A stretch of DNA of 10,826 bases. Source: SIG438 sp034117945 (GTDB taxonomy: Bacteria > Bacillota > Clostridia > HGM11514). Below are positions 1 to 6,813 of the stretch, one piece after another (the first letter of the stretch is position 1; every line of letters begins with the position of its first letter). The translations under genes and the position numbers were made by a program. The stretch covers positions 1-10,826 of the forward strand of contig JAXEOR010000072.1 in the NCBI GenBank assembly GCA_034117945.1, written 5' to 3'. Under the pieces are notes generated by a model that was given only the letters and a program-made list of their open reading frames with translations, was not told the origin of the DNA and made no database searches.

Positions 1-1166
1 TGATCTGCGTGAATATTTTTACAAACGCCGGGATAAAGACAGCGTTTGTTTTTACAAGTGCCTGCCGTCAGCTGTTTTTGACAGGCAGGACGGCGGAAAT
101 TAGCGGTAGGCCCGCCAACATCGTGAATATATCCCTTAAAATCCGGATGAGCAGTAAGCAGCTTGGCCTCCTCCAGCAAGGACTGGTGAGATCGTGAACT
201 GATCACCCGACCCTGATGAAAGGCCAGGGCACAGAAATTACAGGAGCCAAAGCACCCCCGGCAGGAGGTGAGAGAAAACTGCACCTCTGTGATAGCGGGA
301 ACCCCCTCCGTATAGGAAGGGTGACAGCTTCTTTCGTAAGGCAGGGCATAGACCGCGTCCATCTCCTCTGTAGTCAGGGGAGCGGCAGGCTTGTTTTGCA
401 CCACATATCTGTTTTGGTGCCCCTGCGCCATCCGTTTGCCCCGAATGTGATCCTGCTGCTCATATTGGATTCGCACCGAATCTGCATAAGCTCGCTTGCT
501 TTCTCTGACCTGCTCAAAGGAAGGAAGAACCACAGTATCAGGGGGCAGCTCCTCCTCTGCGGAGCAGCAATAGACCGTTCCGTCAACATTGCGGATTTCC
601 TTCACCCGTTTCCCCTGATTCAGCTGATTAGCAATGGCTACAATAGATCGTTCCCCCATTCCATAGCTGATCAAATCCGCCCGGGCATCAATCAAAACAG
701 AGCGGCGCACCCGATCATCCCAGTAATCATAGTGAGCGAACCGGCGCAGACTGGCCTCCACACCCCCGATGATCAAGGGGATGTCTCCAAAGGCCTCCCG
801 GATCCTGTTGCAGTATACAATCACCGCCCGGTCAGGTCGTTTTCCCGCTTTTCCGCCGGGGGTATATGCGTCTGAGCTTCGTTTTTTCTTGGCGGCAGTA
901 TAATGGTTTACCATAGAATCAATATTTCCGGAGGAAACCAGAACGCCCAATCTCGGCCGGCCAAACTCTAAAAAGGGCTGCTTGCTTGTCCAGTCCGGCT
1001 GAGACAAAATGGCTACCCGGTAGCCCTCGTGCTCCAGCACCCGGGAAATGATGGCGGGGCCGAAGGAGGGGTGATCCACATAAGCGTCTCCGATGACGTA
1101 CAGAAAATCCGGCCGATCCCAGCCCAAAGCCTCCATTTCCTGCCTGTTAATTGGTAAAAAGCTCAT
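1..1166 (-). CDS. ygiQ: YgiQ family radical SAM protein (UPF0313), C-terminus cut by window edge
   Basis: This frame is open from an ATG at 1166-1164 to the left edge and shows the first 388 residues. It matches the YgiQ/UPF0313 radical SAM family throughout. An N-terminal domain holds GDAYVDHPSFG, then IGGVEASLRRFAHYDYW near the middle. The 4Fe-4S SAM-binding motif CFGSCNFC has cysteines 305, 309 and 312. After it come FHQGR, GYIHDVGGPTANF (345-357) and a second cysteine group (C362, C371, C376, C382) typical of the family. Family members are longer (E. coli YgiQ is about 740 residues), so the C-terminal part lies outside. The precise reaction is not established. The start overlaps the stop of the upstream aldo/keto reductase (ATGA), with a GAGGAAGGA ribosome site inside that gene, so the two are probably co-transcribed and translationally coupled. 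Confidence 0.95.
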   Translation of the reverse strand, partial: MSFLPINRQEMEALGWDRPDFLYVIGDAYVDHPSFGPAIISRVLEHEGYRVAILSQPDWTSKQPFLEFGRPRLGVLVSSGNIDSMVNHYTAAKKKRSSDAYTPGGKAGKRPDRAVIVYCNRIREAFGDIPLIIGGVEASLRRFAHYDYWDDRVRRSVLIDARADLISYGMGERSIVAIANQLNQGKRVKEIRNVDGTVYCCSAEEELPPDTVVLPSFEQVRESKRAYADSVRIQYEQQDHIRGKRMAQGHQNRYVVQNKPAAPLTTEEMDAVYALPYERSCHPSYTEGVPAITEVQFSLTSCRGCFGSCNFCALAFHQGRVISSRSHQSLLEEAKLLTAHPDFKGYIHDVGGPTANFRRPACQKQLTAGTCKNKRCLYPGVCKNIHAD

Positions 1167-2266
1167 CTCAATCCTTCCTCAATTGTTTTGATGCGTTCGA
1201 TAATGGGTAGCTTTTGGGTGCAAAGGGTTTCGCATTTGCCGCAGGCGATGCAGTCCTTTGCAGCAGCGCCGGAAATGCCCCAATGGTTGCTGAGCCGGGT
1301 TTGAATGGTTTCTTTTTTTCCCGAAAGAAGGTACATATTATAAGAATCCATCAGCTTAGGGATGGGCACCTGCTTGGGGCAGTGATTGCAGTAGCCGCAG
1401 CCGGTGCACAGAGCATTCAGCTCGGTGGACAGATGGGAGGCCAGCTCCTCCAGCTTGCTGCCGGTCACAGTAGGAGGTGCGGTTTGCGCCGCCCTGCAGT
1501 TTTCCTCCACTTCCTCCATTGTGGACATGCCCGCCAGGGCTACGGTAATTTCCGGCTGACCGATCAGAAATCGGAGGGCAGATCCAGCCAGAGAATACCC
1601 CTCCTCCTTTAAGAAGGAAAAGCGGTCGGGATTTTGGGGAATGATTCCCCCTCCCAAGGGATTCATCACCACAACACCCATATGATTGCGGTGGCTTGCC
1701 TCAACCCCCTTGCGGCGGTAGGCAAAATTAACGGCATTATAGCCTAGCGTTACACCACAGAAGTGACCCGAATCTGCAACAATGGCAATATCCTCTCCGC
1801 TCAGATGGGTGGAAAAGCAGATATGCTCCACAATCCCCTGCTCCTTTGCCCGCAAAGCACCCTCGTAAACCCCTCCGGGCTTCATGAAATTCTGATAGTC
1901 CTCCATGGTTTTCATGCACCACATATGATAAAAGGTAATCGGACGGCCAAACCGCTGAGCAGAGCGCTCCGCCATGGCAAAGGCCTGGTCGGCGGTTTTG
2001 GCATTCCACAGGCCGCATTTTGTGGAAACATAAAAGGTTTTGTCTTTCATTTGAGAAAAGGCACAGCCCATAATTTTTTCACTGGCATCGTCACAGTATC
2101 CGGGGGCGGTATCAAAATAATTCACACCCCGATCCGCTGCCGCAAGCACCAGCTGGGCGCACCTGTTGTAATCCCCGTCCTGATAATCCTCTTTTAAAAA
2201 CCGCATTCCGCCAAAGCCCACAGCCGAAACAGAAATGCCGGTATTGCCGTATTCCTTATAAATCAT
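1163..2266 (-). CDS. Aldo/keto reductase with C-terminal 4Fe-4S dicluster domain
   Basis: The 367-residue product is a soluble oxidoreductase of the COG1453 type: an aldo/keto reductase TIM barrel followed by a bacterial ferredoxin domain. The barrel starts with MIYKEYGNTGISVSAVGFGG. It carries the four classical active-site residues, which I place at D52 and Y57 (FDTAPGY), K83 (STKCG) and H114 (FYHMW). Eight cysteines follow as CTGCGYCNHCP (C287, C290, C293, C296) and CIACGKCETLC (C339, C342, C345, C349), enough for two 4Fe-4S clusters. This suggests electron exchange with ferredoxin or another redox partner, as in anaerobes; the substrate is unknown. The ATG at 2266 was chosen because AAGGGGGAG sits just upstream (2271-2279) and a consensus promoter lies behind it. 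The open frame continues upstream to 2473, but that part crosses the promoter. The gene leads a two-gene unit with ygiQ. Confidence 0.95.
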   Translation of the reverse strand: MIYKEYGNTGISVSAVGFGGMRFLKEDYQDGDYNRCAQLVLAAADRGVNYFDTAPGYCDDASEKIMGCAFSQMKDKTFYVSTKCGLWNAKTADQAFAMAERSAQRFGRPITFYHMWCMKTMEDYQNFMKPGGVYEGALRAKEQGIVEHICFSTHLSGEDIAIVADSGHFCGVTLGYNAVNFAYRRKGVEASHRNHMGVVVMNPLGGGIIPQNPDRFSFLKEEGYSLAGSALRFLIGQPEITVALAGMSTMEEVEENCRAAQTAPPTVTGSKLEELASHLSTELNALCTGCGYCNHCPKQVPIPKLMDSYNMYLLSGKKETIQTRLSNHWGISGAAAKDCIACGKCETLCTQKLPIIERIKTIEEGLR

Positions 2267-2290
2267 TAAACTCCCCCTTTCCTTCTTTAT

Positions 2291-2319
2291 ATTATATCCA
2301 ATAAATACACATTTGTCAA
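2291..2319 (-). promoter_or_regulatory. SigA-type promoter for the aldo/keto reductase-ygiQ unit
   Basis: On the minus strand TTGACA (2319-2314) and TATAAT (2296-2291) are separated by exactly 17 bases, so both hexamers and the spacing match the vegetative sigma-factor consensus. The predicted transcription start is near 2284, giving an untranslated leader of about 17 nt that holds little more than the ribosome binding site. Expression is therefore expected to be strong unless repressed. Confidence 0.85.
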
Positions 2320-2346
2320 TCTGCCGCTCAAAAATAAGCCGGCAGA
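2320..2346. repeat. 7-bp inverted repeat next to the -35 box
   Basis: TCTGCCG (2320-2326) and CGGCAGA (2340-2346) form a perfect inverted repeat with a 13-base gap. One arm abuts the -35 hexamer of the reductase promoter, where a dimeric regulator could bind. It may also be chance. No regulator gene is in the window. Confidence 0.35.
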
Positions 2347-2399
2347 AACAAAAAAGCGAAAATGACATCTTTTCTCTTTCATTGGAAAGAAATTTCAAA

Positions 2400-2416
2400 C
2401 CAAAAAATATTTTTGG
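2400..2416. repeat. Palindrome CCAAAAA-ATA-TTTTTGG, possible operator
   Basis: Positions 2400-2406 and 2410-2416 are perfect 7-base arms around a 3-base centre. The site lies 30 bp upstream of the -35 box of the glycan operon promoter, in the divergent intergenic region. The size and symmetry suit a dimeric DNA-binding protein, but in AT-rich DNA such a match can arise by chance. Confidence 0.35.
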
Positions 2417-2445
2417 CGTTTTTTCAGTGAAAATCAAAAAAAGAG

Positions 2446-2474
2446 TTGAAAAGTTGCGGGTTTTATTGTACAAT
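2446..2474 (+). promoter_or_regulatory. SigA-type promoter of the glycan operon
   Basis: TTGAAA (2446-2451) and TACAAT (2469-2474) are 17 bases apart, each one mismatch from the vegetative consensus. The predicted start is near 2481, about 30 nt before the first gene. The closely spaced downstream genes have no comparable gap, so this should be the main promoter for the seven-gene operon. Confidence 0.8.
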
Positions 2475-2485
2475 AATAAAAGATC

Positions 2486-2515
2486 ATGAAAAAGTTAGGG
2501 TGTGAGAGGATTTGA
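2486..2515 (+). CDS. Possible 9-codon leader ORF ending on the first operon start
   Basis: An ATG at 2486 opens MKKLGCERI, and its TGA stop at 2513-2515 overlaps the TTG start (2512-2514) of the next gene. The predicted transcription start is only about 5 nt upstream, so this ATG would be nearly leaderless. GAGAGGA lies at its end, too close to the TTG for ordinary initiation. A ribosome terminating here could restart at the TTG. Translation is unproven and the reading may be chance. Confidence 0.3.
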   Translation: MKKLGCERI

Positions 2516-3459
2516 AGCTGATCATACAGATTCCCTGTTACAACGAGGAGGAAACGCTGCACATTGCAGTGGGAGAGCTTCCTAAGCACATTGACGGGGT
2601 GGATGAAATAGAATATTTGGTGATTAACGACGGCAGCACGGACGGCACCGCAGAGGCGGCCAGAAGGTGCGGCGTGCACCATATTGTGGGCTACGGAAAA
2701 AACAAGGGCCTGGCCACCGCCTTTATGGTGGGGATTGATGCCTGCCTTCGGCTGGGGGCGGATATTATTGTAAATACCGACGCGGACAACCAGTACTGCG
2801 GCGCAGATGTGGAAAAGCTGATCCGGCCGATTCTGGAGGGGAAAGCGGAAATGGTGATCGGGGAGCGCCCCATTGATTCCATTGACGATTTTTCTCCCTT
2901 GAAAAAGAAATTGCAGCATTTGGGAAGCCATGTGGTGCGGATTGTTTCTGGCACAGAGGTGCCGGATGCGCCCAGCGGCTTTCGGGCATACAGCCGGGAA
3001 ACGGCAATGAAGCTGAACGTGGTGTCCCGCTATACCTATACGCTGGAAACCATTATTCAGGCGGGAAACAAAAATATTGCTTTGGAATCGGTGCCGGTGC
3101 GAACCAATCCACAGCTGAGAAAGTCCAGACTGTTTCACAGCATGAAGGCTTATATCAAGCGTTCTGTAGCGACTATGTTTCGGATTTTTTTGATGTACCG
3201 CCCCTTTAAGCTGTTTGCAACGGTAGGCGGTGTGATTTTCGCTCTGGGCGCTTTGCTGGGCTGCCGTTTTCTGTTTTTTTATTTTACCGGAACGGGACAG
3301 GGGCATATTCAGTCCCTGATTTTAACGGCGGTGCTGCTGATGATTGGGTTTCAGACCATTACGCTGGGACTGCTGGCGGACGTGATTTCCGCCAATCGGA
3401 AATTGATTGAGGATGTGCAGTACCGGGTGCGGAAAATGGATTATGAAAGTAAAAAATAA
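2512..3459 (+). CDS. Membrane-anchored family 2 glycosyltransferase (DPM1/GtrB-like)
   Basis: The 315-residue product has a cytoplasmic GT-A domain and two C-terminal membrane helices (about 232-258 and 266-290) ending in a charged cytoplasmic tail. Visible GT2 signatures are IQIPCYNEEE (5-14), NDGSTDGT (39-46), the metal-binding DAD (90-92) and DAPSGFRAYSR (152-162). It resembles the dolichyl-phosphate-mannose synthase-like branch, whose members often transfer a sugar from a nucleotide donor to a polyprenyl phosphate. Donor and acceptor here are unknown. No GT-C partner enzyme or GtrA-like flippase lies next to it. The start is a TTG. It is the only plausible one, because an in-frame stop lies at 2503-2505 and any later start would delete the first beta strand. 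It is the first gene of the operon; the next gene begins 32 bases after its stop. Confidence 0.93.
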   Translation: MKLIIQIPCYNEEETLHIAVGELPKHIDGVDEIEYLVINDGSTDGTAEAARRCGVHHIVGYGKNKGLATAFMVGIDACLRLGADIIVNTDADNQYCGADVEKLIRPILEGKAEMVIGERPIDSIDDFSPLKKKLQHLGSHVVRIVSGTEVPDAPSGFRAYSRETAMKLNVVSRYTYTLETIIQAGNKNIALESVPVRTNPQLRKSRLFHSMKAYIKRSVATMFRIFLMYRPFKLFATVGGVIFALGALLGCRFLFFYFTGTGQGHIQSLILTAVLLMIGFQTITLGLLADVISANRKLIEDVQYRVRKMDYESKK

Positions 3460-3491
3460 CGGCGGTTTTGCCGGATGGAGGGCTGCTTTCC

Positions 3492-4613
3492 ATGAAAATT
3501 GCCTTTGACGCCTACCCAATTGCGGTGCCTCGGTTAAGCGGCGTGGGTGTGCACGCTCTGGAGATTGCCTCCCGCCTGTGCCGCAGAAAAGAGCTGGACT
3601 GCACGCTGCTGCTTTACGATTTTTTTAAGCGGCGGGGCAGCAAAAAGACCCTGGAGACCCGGATTCCCCATACTAAAATTGTACAGAACAGCTTATTGCC
3701 CTATGGGGTTTATGTGGAGCTGTGGGATCGATTTCCCGGCCTGGGGCTGGAGCAGGTGTTCGGCATTTCGGCAGACATCAGTCATTTTTTTAATTTTGTT
3801 CTGCCCCCCAAGGCCACGGGCAGAGTGATCAATACGGTTCATGATTTGGTGTATCTGAATTATCCGGAAACCATGGAAAAGCAAAATTACCGGCGGCTTT
3901 GCAAGCATTTGGAGCGTTCCTGCCGGGATTCGGATCTTGTGATCACCGTGTCTGAAACCGTCAAGCAGGAACTGATCGATCAGCTGGGCATTCCCGAAAA
4001 AAAGGTTCGGGTGGTCTATAACGGGGTAGATCAAAAGAGGTTTTGCCCACAGGCCGGAAGGCTTTCTTCCATGCCGGAGCATTATTTTTTGTATTTGGGC
4101 ACCCTGGAGCCCAGAAAAAATCTGGTGGGTCTGCTGGAGGCTTACCGGATCGGGAAAAATCGGTTTGGGGGCTGCAAGCTGGTGCTGGGCGGTGCCAGAG
4201 GATGGGAATATGATGACATTTTCAAAACCGTCCGAAAGCTGGGGCTGGAGGAGGATGTGATCTTTCCGGGATATCTCCCTGCAGAACAGCTGCCCGCTCT
4301 ATATGCAGGGGCGGATGCCTTTGTATTTCCCTCCTTTTATGAGGGCTTTGGGATCCCGCCGCTGGAGGCTATGGCCTGCGGTACGCCGGTGATTACCTCT
4401 GGCTGTTCTTCCATGCCGGAGGTAACGGGAGATGCGGCAGTGCTGGTGGATCCTCATCAGCCAGAGGAGCTGGCAGAGGCCATGGAGCGCATGTTAAGGG
4501 ATCACGAGCTGCGCAATACCTGCATCAGCCGGGGGCTGGAGCGGGTAAAAAGGTTTACCTGGGAGAAGGCAGCGGAGGATGTTTATCGAATTTATCAGGA
4601 ATTAGGACGCTAA
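3492..4613 (+). CDS. GT4 family glycosyltransferase, MtfB-like (mannosyltransferase-type)
   Basis: The 373-residue cytoplasmic GT-B enzyme belongs to GT4, in the MtfB/WbdA-like subgroup. The N-terminal Rossmann domain has SGVGVHALEIA (16-26) and TVHDLVYLNYPE (115-126). The C-terminal domain has LGTLEPRKN (202-210) and the E-x7-E motif in FYEGFGIPPLEAM (E284, E292), which contacts the donor nucleotide sugar. Relatives often transfer mannose, but the sugar cannot be read from sequence. The ATG at 3492 has GGAGGG 9 bases upstream; an earlier in-frame TTG at 3468 lacks a good site and would add a non-family tail. Its TAA stop is embedded in the ribosome site of the next gene. It closely resembles the GT4 at 5719-6813 in motif layout, so the two may be paralogues. 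Confidence 0.94.
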   Translation: MKIAFDAYPIAVPRLSGVGVHALEIASRLCRRKELDCTLLLYDFFKRRGSKKTLETRIPHTKIVQNSLLPYGVYVELWDRFPGLGLEQVFGISADISHFFNFVLPPKATGRVINTVHDLVYLNYPETMEKQNYRRLCKHLERSCRDSDLVITVSETVKQELIDQLGIPEKKVRVVYNGVDQKRFCPQAGRLSSMPEHYFLYLGTLEPRKNLVGLLEAYRIGKNRFGGCKLVLGGARGWEYDDIFKTVRKLGLEEDVIFPGYLPAEQLPALYAGADAFVFPSFYEGFGIPPLEAMACGTPVITSGCSSMPEVTGDAAVLVDPHQPEELAEAMERMLRDHELRNTCISRGLERVKRFTWEKAAEDVYRIYQELGR

Positions 4614-4624
4614 GGAGTGCTGAG

Positions 4625-5722
4625 ATGAAGGTTGCGATTGTTCACGACTGGCTGACCAATTGGGGCGGCGCAGAGCAGGTGCTGCAAAGGATTACAACGC
4701 TGTATCCGGACGCACCTGTTTATACCCTTGTTTACCGCAAAAAAACAATGAGCGAGGTCTTTCCGAATGTTCGAACCTCTTATATTCAGAAATTTCCTTT
4801 TGCAGACAGGCTGTACAGCAAATATCTCCCCTTTTTCCCAAAGGCGATAGAGGCCTTTGATCTGTCGGAATATGATCTGGTGATCTCTTCCTCCACCTGC
4901 TGCGCAAAGGGAGTGCTGACTCGGTCAGACGCGGTGCACGTTTGCTACTGCGCCACACCGATGCGGTATGCCTGGGATTTTTATTTTGAATACAAAAATC
5001 ATGCCAGCCCCTGGATGCGGTGGCTGATTCCCCATTATATGCACCATATCCGGCTGTGGGACGCTTTGTCCTCCAATCGGGTGGACGCATTTTTGGCCAA
5101 CTCCAAAAATGTAAAACGGCGGATTATGAAGCACTACAGAAGAGACAGTCAGGTGGTGTATCCCTTTGCGGATACCGATTTTTTCACACCGGCCAAATCT
5201 CCTTCACAGGACTATTATCTGGCTGCCTCCCGACTGGTGAATTATAAAAGAATTGACCTGGCCATAGAGGCCTGCAATCGGCTGAACAAAAAATTGGTGG
5301 TTGTGGGAACGGGAGCAGAGGAAAAGGCGCTGAAGCGGCTGGCGGGAAGCAATGTGCTGTTTACCGGCCGGTGCTCTAACGAGCAGCTGCGGGAATATTA
5401 CCGAAACTGCAAGGCCTTTTTGTTCCCCGGAGAAGAGGATTTCGGCATTACACCCGTAGAGGCCCAGGCCTGCGGCCGGCCGGTGATCGCTTTTGGCAAG
5501 GGCGGCGCTTTGGAAACGGTGATCGACGGAAAAACAGGGGTGTTTTTTGAGGAACAGACCGTGGATTCCTTATGCGATGCCATGCTGCGGCTGGAGGAAC
5601 TGTCCTTTTCCGCAGAGGAAATTCGCAGCAACGCTCTTGGGTTCAGCAAAGAGCAGTTTGACAGCAGCTTCCAAAATGCGGTGCAGGCCGCCATCCAAAG
5701 GCAGGGAGGACTCGTGCAATGA
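4625..5722 (+). CDS. GT4 family glycosyltransferase, WbaZ-like
   Basis: The 365-residue product is a GT-B enzyme of the WbaZ-like GT4 subgroup, associated with O-antigen and capsule synthesis. It begins MKVAIVHDWLTNWGGAEQVL, with the family's WGGAE donor/acceptor loop. It continues with YCATPMRYAWD (108-118) and SKNVKRRI (160-167), then SRLVNYKRIDLAIEA (202-216) in the C-terminal domain. The nucleotide-sugar motif is EEDFGITPVEA, with E271 and E279 as the E-x7-E pair. WbaZ-type enzymes are often mannosyltransferases; specificity here is not known. The ATG has AAGGAG (4612-4617) overlapping the previous stop, 7 bases upstream. The gene ends in an ATGA overlap with the next glycosyltransferase, so the pair is translationally coupled. 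Confidence 0.94.
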   Translation: MKVAIVHDWLTNWGGAEQVLQRITTLYPDAPVYTLVYRKKTMSEVFPNVRTSYIQKFPFADRLYSKYLPFFPKAIEAFDLSEYDLVISSSTCCAKGVLTRSDAVHVCYCATPMRYAWDFYFEYKNHASPWMRWLIPHYMHHIRLWDALSSNRVDAFLANSKNVKRRIMKHYRRDSQVVYPFADTDFFTPAKSPSQDYYLAASRLVNYKRIDLAIEACNRLNKKLVVVGTGAEEKALKRLAGSNVLFTGRCSNEQLREYYRNCKAFLFPGEEDFGITPVEAQACGRPVIAFGKGGALETVIDGKTGVFFEEQTVDSLCDAMLRLEELSFSAEEIRSNALGFSKEQFDSSFQNAVQAAIQRQGGLVQ

Positions 5723-6813
5723 GAATTGCTCTGAACGCCTTGAATATTGCGCCTGACCGAGCCGGAGTGGGGGGATACGGATTTCATGTGATCCGTGAGC
5801 TGCAGGCTCTCCCCTCCCCTCATAGCTTTGATGTGTATGTGAACCGTCCTGTCAGGCATTTGTTTACCGATTCCGCTCGGATGAGGTTTTTAACGGTGGG
5901 AGATTTTTCCTCCAGCAGGCGGCGACTTTTTTATGAGCTGACAGCCTTTGGAAAGCAGTTGGATCAGGGCAGCTATGACCTGATCCACTTTCTGGATTAC
6001 CCAACCCCCTTAAAGCCTCTGCGCACGCCTTATGCGGTGACGGTTCATGACGTAAGCTTTTTTGTGAAAAAAGAATATTTCACACCTGGTATGCGATGGA
6101 TCAAAAAAGGTCTGCTGCCTCTTTCCTGCCGCCGGGCGGCAGGGGTGATTACGGTTTCTCGTTTTACAAAAGAGGAATTGCTCCGATATGTGAGCCTTCC
6201 GGAGGATCGGGTTTATCCCATATTGCTGGGAACGGACGAGCCCTTGGAAAAAGGAGAAGGCGGCCGGCCGTGCGTGCTGTGCGTGGGAACGGTAGAGCCC
6301 AGAAAAAACTGGATCACAGGAATCCGGGCAATGGAACTGCTGTGGGAAGGGGATCCTTCCTTTCAGCTCCCGCTGGTGATTGCAGGGAAAAAGGGCTGGC
6401 GGTATGAGCCGGTGCTGGACTATGCCAACTGCAGCAAATTCCGGGAACGGATTCATTTTACGGGATATTGTTCTGAAGAGGAGCTGGCGGGGTGGTACAA
6501 GCATGCCGCTGCCTTTTTGTTCCCTTCTTATTACGAGGGCTTTGGGCTGCCTCCTCTGGAGGCGATGAGCTACGGGGTGCCGGTGGTGGCGTCACGAGCG
6601 GCGTCCATGCCGGAGGTACTGGGAGAGGGCGCCATTTTTTGCAGCCCTGACAGTCCGGAGCAATTCGCCCAAGGGCTTCGCCGAGCCATGGGACAGGAGC
6701 AGGACAGGTTAGTCTGCGCCGGTCAAAAGCGGGCGGCCGCCCTTACCTGGAGCAGAATGGGGCACGAATTGCTGCATTGCTATCAGCGAATAGCAGAAAG
6801 GGAGAGAAGCTGA
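5719..6813 (+). CDS. GT4 family glycosyltransferase, MtfB-like (second copy)
   Basis: The 364-residue GT-B glycosyltransferase is again of the MtfB-like GT4 group. Landmarks are AGVGGYGFHVIREL (15-28), VTVHDVSFF (107-115), ITVSRFTKEELL (144-155), GTVEPRKN (190-197) and YYEGFGLPPLEAMSYG (271-286), with E273 and E281 as the E-x7-E donor-binding pair. It shares this order of motifs with the product of 3492-4613 but is clearly divergent, so it probably adds a different residue or makes a different linkage. The ATG overlaps the upstream stop (ATGA). The TGA stop shares one base with the ATG of the phosphotransferase gene (TGATG). Continuous coupling through three genes points to fixed stoichiometry. 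Confidence 0.94.
   Translation: MRIALNALNIAPDRAGVGGYGFHVIRELQALPSPHSFDVYVNRPVRHLFTDSARMRFLTVGDFSSSRRRLFYELTAFGKQLDQGSYDLIHFLDYPTPLKPLRTPYAVTVHDVSFFVKKEYFTPGMRWIKKGLLPLSCRRAAGVITVSRFTKEELLRYVSLPEDRVYPILLGTDEPLEKGEGGRPCVLCVGTVEPRKNWITGIRAMELLWEGDPSFQLPLVIAGKKGWRYEPVLDYANCSKFRERIHFTGYCSEEELAGWYKHAAAFLFPSYYEGFGLPPLEAMSYGVPVVASRAASMPEVLGEGAIFCSPDSPEQFAQGLRRAMGQEQDRLVCAGQKRAAALTWSRMGHELLHCYQRIAERERS

Noticed and set aside
216..875. 219-codon open frame on the plus strand
   Set aside because: It is antisense to ygiQ, whose minus-strand frame carries clear radical-SAM motifs. No domain or ribosome site supports the plus-strand reading.
2267..2473. N-terminal extension of the aldo/keto reductase by 69 residues
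   Set aside because: It crosses the consensus promoter and the ribosome site, and is AT-driven low-complexity sequence. Family homology begins at the ATG at 2266.
2434..3306. 290-codon open frame on the minus strand
   Set aside because: It lies antisense to the first GT2, which has full family motifs. The product resembles no protein family and is rich in His and Gln, as antisense frames often are.
3468..3491. Upstream TTG start for the first GT4
   Set aside because: It would add eight residues not seen in the family and would place the GGAGGG ribosome site inside the coding region. The ATG at 3492 has proper spacing.
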